NCBI GenBank assembly: GCA_938008555.1
Contig: CALLKE010000081.1
Span: forward strand, 1-6,350
Direction: 5' to 3'
Source: an uncultured Pedobacter sp.
Lineage (GTDB): Bacteria; Bacteroidota; Bacteroidia; Sphingobacteriales; Sphingobacteriaceae
Length of the DNA stretch: 6,350 bases
The notes below the pieces were generated by a model. That model was not told the origin of the DNA, did not search any database, and worked only from the letters and a program-made list of their open reading frames with translations. Made by a program: the position numbers and the translations under genes. Each line of letters opens with the position of its first letter. The first letter of the stretch is position 1. This document shows positions 5,929 through 6,350 of the stretch, in pieces.

Positions 5929-6309
5929 TAGATTAGCTCCTTAATATAATCGTTAATCAAATGGGAGCGAAAGACGATTCGTTCAGCCGGATAAGGCGGT
6001 GTGAAATCAAAGTCAAAGTAGACTTTACCTTGCGCGATATTAGCCGGAGTGTTGAGCTCAGGATCGGGATAACACTGCCCACCTAAAATAGCGCCAAGAG
6101 CTTTGAGGTGCGCCAGATAAGCATTGACGCTTTCAACCACATCATCCAAATAGGTACGAGTGATATTGCGATCCACGGCCCACATATGAGCGCGCAGCAA
6201 GCTGTCATTAATTAAATCAGCAGTTCTGCGTACCGATAAAAAAGCCCACTTTGGATCACTTGAACAACTTCTATTACCCCAAAGTCGATAGCCTTCTTGG
6301 CGAATAATC
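5928..6309 (-). CDS. FI: Tail sheath protein, C-terminal part only (P2 gpFI family)
   Basis: The last 126 or so residues of the contractile sheath; P2 FI is about 396, so roughly two thirds are missing beyond the contig end. The frame is open past any ATG, so the gene is cut. Recognisable sheath features are EGYRLWGNRSCSSDPKWAF (the G-x-R-x-W-G-x-R-T/S-x-S-x-D-P motif), then SVRRTADLIND, AHMWAVDRNITRTYLDDVV, INAYLAHLKALGAILGG-like sequence with SVNAYLAHLKALGAILGG, and the closing KVYFDFDFTPPYPAERI followed by a final helix ending KELI. These are the C-terminal handshake and domain elements conserved among P2-like sheaths. The frame continues in the same phase to the very end of the sequence, but 6310-6350 is adapter (see that entry) and must not be translated. 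The stop TAA at 5928-5930 overlaps the tube ATG by one base. Confidence 0.93.
5937..5942 (-). promoter_or_regulatory. Ribosome binding site of the tail tube gene
   Basis: AAGGAG on the minus strand, inside the last codons of the sheath gene, 8 bases before the tube ATG at 5926-5928. A strong site fits the high demand for tube protein. Confidence 0.8.
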
Positions 6310-6350
6310 AGATCGGAAGAGCGTCGTGTAGGGAAAGAGTGTCTTCGCCT
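6310..6350. other. Illumina TruSeq adapter plus index read-through (artefact)
   Basis: From 6310 the sequence reads AGATCGGAAGAGC then GTCGTGTAGGGAAAGAGTGT (to 6342), the exact reverse complement of the Illumina universal adapter as known from memory. The last 8 bases, CTTCGCCT (6343-6350), occupy the i5 index position and match the reverse complement of TruSeq HT index D505 (AGGCGAAG). On the minus strand it translates in the sheath frame to HSFPTRRSSDL, a peptide commonly found in contaminated database entries. Genome-derived sequence therefore ends at about 6309. Confidence 0.97.

Noticed and set aside
6310..6350. In-frame extension of the sheath protein to the end of the window
   Set aside because: These bases are adapter and index, so the added residues are artefact.
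1..6350. CRISPR array, tRNA, insertion sequence, attachment site or defence gene
   Set aside because: No regular repeats, cloverleaf, terminal inverted repeats or defence-type domain were seen; gene density leaves almost no noncoding space.

Overview
The window is a tightly packed, single-direction block of P2-like contractile-tail phage genes, all on the minus strand and therefore read from the right end to the left. Along the transcript the order is: tail sheath (FI, only the C-terminal third present), tail tube (FII), tail assembly chaperone E with its -1 frameshift extension E', tape measure T, baseplate/tail-completion protein U, LysM-like tail protein X, hub protein D, then a lysis region. 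The lysis region holds a small one-TM coiled-coil protein, a GH108-type endolysin, a two-TM holin candidate, and an Rz-like/Rz1-like spanin pair that is cut by the left edge.

Neighbouring genes overlap by 1-11 bases or are separated by at most about 20 bases, so this looks like one late operon with translational coupling. No promoter, terminator, tRNA, CRISPR or insertion sequence was seen, and there is no gene-free stretch longer than about 20 bases. The host cannot be named from this sequence. The moderately low GC (about 40-45% by eye) and the P2-type tail proteins point to a proteobacterial host. An alphaproteobacterium is possible because the small one-TM gene and the GH108 endolysin resemble prophage genes from that group, but this is a weak inference. 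The window could be a prophage, a free phage, or an R-type tailocin, since no capsid, terminase or replication gene is in view.

Three things deserve attention. (1) The last 41 bases (6310-6350) are not biological: they read as Illumina TruSeq adapter followed by an 8-base index, and they are fused in frame to the sheath gene. The real sequence ends at about 6309. (2) A T6G slippery heptamer in correct phase inside gene E gives a 125-residue E+E' product that ends on an ATGA overlap with the tape measure start, and an SD-like AGAGG lies 10 bases upstream. (3) At the left edge a lipoprotein signal peptide with an LSGC lipobox is encoded out of frame inside the Rz-like gene, which is the classic overlapping spanin architecture. 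I found no evidence for an undescribed defence or mobile system; the content is a recognisable tail and lysis module.
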